This document shows, piece after piece, positions 14,396 to 15,168 of a DNA stretch of 15,168 nucleotides (positions are counted from its first letter, which is position 1; each line of letters begins with the position of its first letter). The DNA lies in contig JAFAAX010000068.1 of the NCBI GenBank assembly GCA_023426345.1, positions 1 to 15,168 on the forward strand. Reading direction: 5' to 3'. The notes under the pieces were generated by a model. The model worked only from the letters and a program-made list of their open reading frames with translations. It was not told the origin of the DNA and did no database searches. A program made the position numbers and the translations under genes. The DNA is from Actinomycetes bacterium (GTDB taxonomy: Bacteria > Actinomycetota > Actinomycetes > Actinomycetales > Actinomycetaceae).

Positions 14396-15168
14396 GCTGC
14401 CCGAAGTGCAATCCGCCGGCTCCGGAGCCCTCGCGCAAGCCCCACGGACGCCTCGGCCACGCCGGCGACTCCCAGTCCACGCAGCGCTCCGTGCTGACGC
14501 TGACGCGCGAGTCCACCCAGGCCGTCGACGCCCTGGCTGACGAGGATCACGCGGTCACCGGGGAACCCACGATCCTGTTGGTCGGCAACCCGAACGTCGG
14601 CAAGTCCACCCTGTTCAACATCGTGACCGGCGCGCGCCAACGGGTGATCAACGCCCCGGGCACCACCGTCGAGGTCATGGCCGGGCACTGGGGGGCGCTG
14701 GACGCGCGGGTCCTGGACCTGCCCGGAACCTACTCGCTCATCGCGAACTCCCGGGACGAGCAGGTCGTCGTCGACACCGTGGCCGGCGCCCCCGGCTCCT
14801 TCACGGATCCGGTACGAGGGCGCGGCGTGGACCTGGTGCTCGTGGTCCTCGACGCCACGGCGCTCACGCGCTCCCTCTATCTGCTGGGACAGGTGGCGCG
14901 CACGGGACGGCCCGTGGCCGCCGTCATCACGCTGGCCGACGTGGCCGCCCACGAGGGCGAGGCCGTCGACGCCGCGGCCCTGTCGAAGGTCCTCGGCATC
15001 CCGGTCATGGCGATCGATCCTCGCTCGCGGGCCGGAGTGGAGGGCCTGGACGACATGACGGCCGCCGCCCTGCGCGCCCGGCCGCGCGTGGTGGGCGTCC
15101 AGCCGGATCCGCTGGCACCCGGCTACAGCGCGGTCGCCGCCGACGCCGCGCGTCAGGCCCGTCCGGCC
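14392..15168 (+). CDS. feoB: Ferrous iron transport protein B, N-terminal GTPase part (runs off right edge)
   Basis: FeoB is the membrane Fe(II) transporter with an N-terminal G domain. The frame is open for 259 codons from ATG 14392 to the window edge, covering the G domain only; the membrane core is outside. Motifs are G1 GNPNVGKST (65-73), G2 Thr in PGTTVE, and G3 DLPGTYS (109-115). The G4 motif, normally N-x-x-D (NMxD in FeoB), reads T180-L-A-D183, so the Asn is replaced by Thr. Before the G domain is an extension of about 58 residues opening with MSCPKCNPP, a CxxC motif, followed by a polar linker. In many FeoB proteins the G domain starts within the first few residues. It is translationally coupled to feoA. 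The gene is cut by the window, not broken. Confidence 0.93.
   Translation, partial: MSCPKCNPPAPEPSRKPHGRLGHAGDSQSTQRSVLTLTRESTQAVDALADEDHAVTGEPTILLVGNPNVGKSTLFNIVTGARQRVINAPGTTVEVMAGHWGALDARVLDLPGTYSLIANSRDEQVVVDTVAGAPGSFTDPVRGRGVDLVLVVLDATALTRSLYLLGQVARTGRPVAAVITLADVAAHEGEAVDAAALSKVLGIPVMAIDPRSRAGVEGLDDMTAAALRARPRVVGVQPDPLAPGYSAVAADAARQARPA

Noticed and set aside
14392..15168. Truncated feoB pseudogene
   Set aside because: The frame is open to the last base with intact G1-G3 motifs; it is simply cut by the window edge.

Overview
The window reads as a very GC-rich actinobacterial chromosome. Third codon positions are almost all G or C, GTG and TTG starts occur, and there is an IdeR/DtxR-type box and a pair of WXG100/ESX-like secreted-protein genes. 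A pyrophosphate-linked pyruvate phosphate dikinase, the PPDK type kept by Actinomyces relatives, would suit an Actinomycetaceae-like organism; that placement is inference.

Layout. (1) 1-1670, minus strand: two translationally coupled genes for helical proteins with Gly/Ala-rich tails, resembling type VII (ESX) substrates; the second runs off the left edge. (2) 1671-2004: divergent intergenic region with a 13-bp perfect inverted repeat and a small palindrome. (3) 2005-4728: ppdK with a TTG start, followed by a strong GC hairpin. (4) 4879-4976: candidate iron boxes. (5) 5009-12787: an iron-uptake operon. In order it encodes an FTR1 permease with a duplicated extracytoplasmic domain, a P19-type lipoprotein, an FtrD-like (DUF2318) membrane Fe-S protein, two FtsX/MacB-like permeases, their ATPase, and an FMN-binding lipoprotein. 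A 22-bp tandem repeat follows, then apbE (FAD:protein FMN transferase) to 13978. (6) 14117 to the right edge: feoA and the start of feoB, behind what looks like an iron-regulated leaderless promoter.

How the genes may work together. FTR1/P19/FtrD/two permeases/ATPase is the same core as the Campylobacter jejuni P19 (cj1658-cj1663) and E. coli/Yersinia fetMP-associated iron systems. Where those continue with thioredoxin-like genes, this window has an FMN-binding lipoprotein and ApbE. The inferred model is a covalently flavinylated extracytoplasmic electron carrier that works with P19, FTR1 and FtrD to handle or reduce iron outside the membrane, with Feo next door importing Fe(II). The FtrD-like protein also carries a twin-arginine motif just before its last membrane helix and Cys-rich domain. 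This suggests combined Sec/Tat assembly, as known for actinobacterial Rieske proteins. The flavinylated branch and the internal Tat signal are the most interesting parts of the window.
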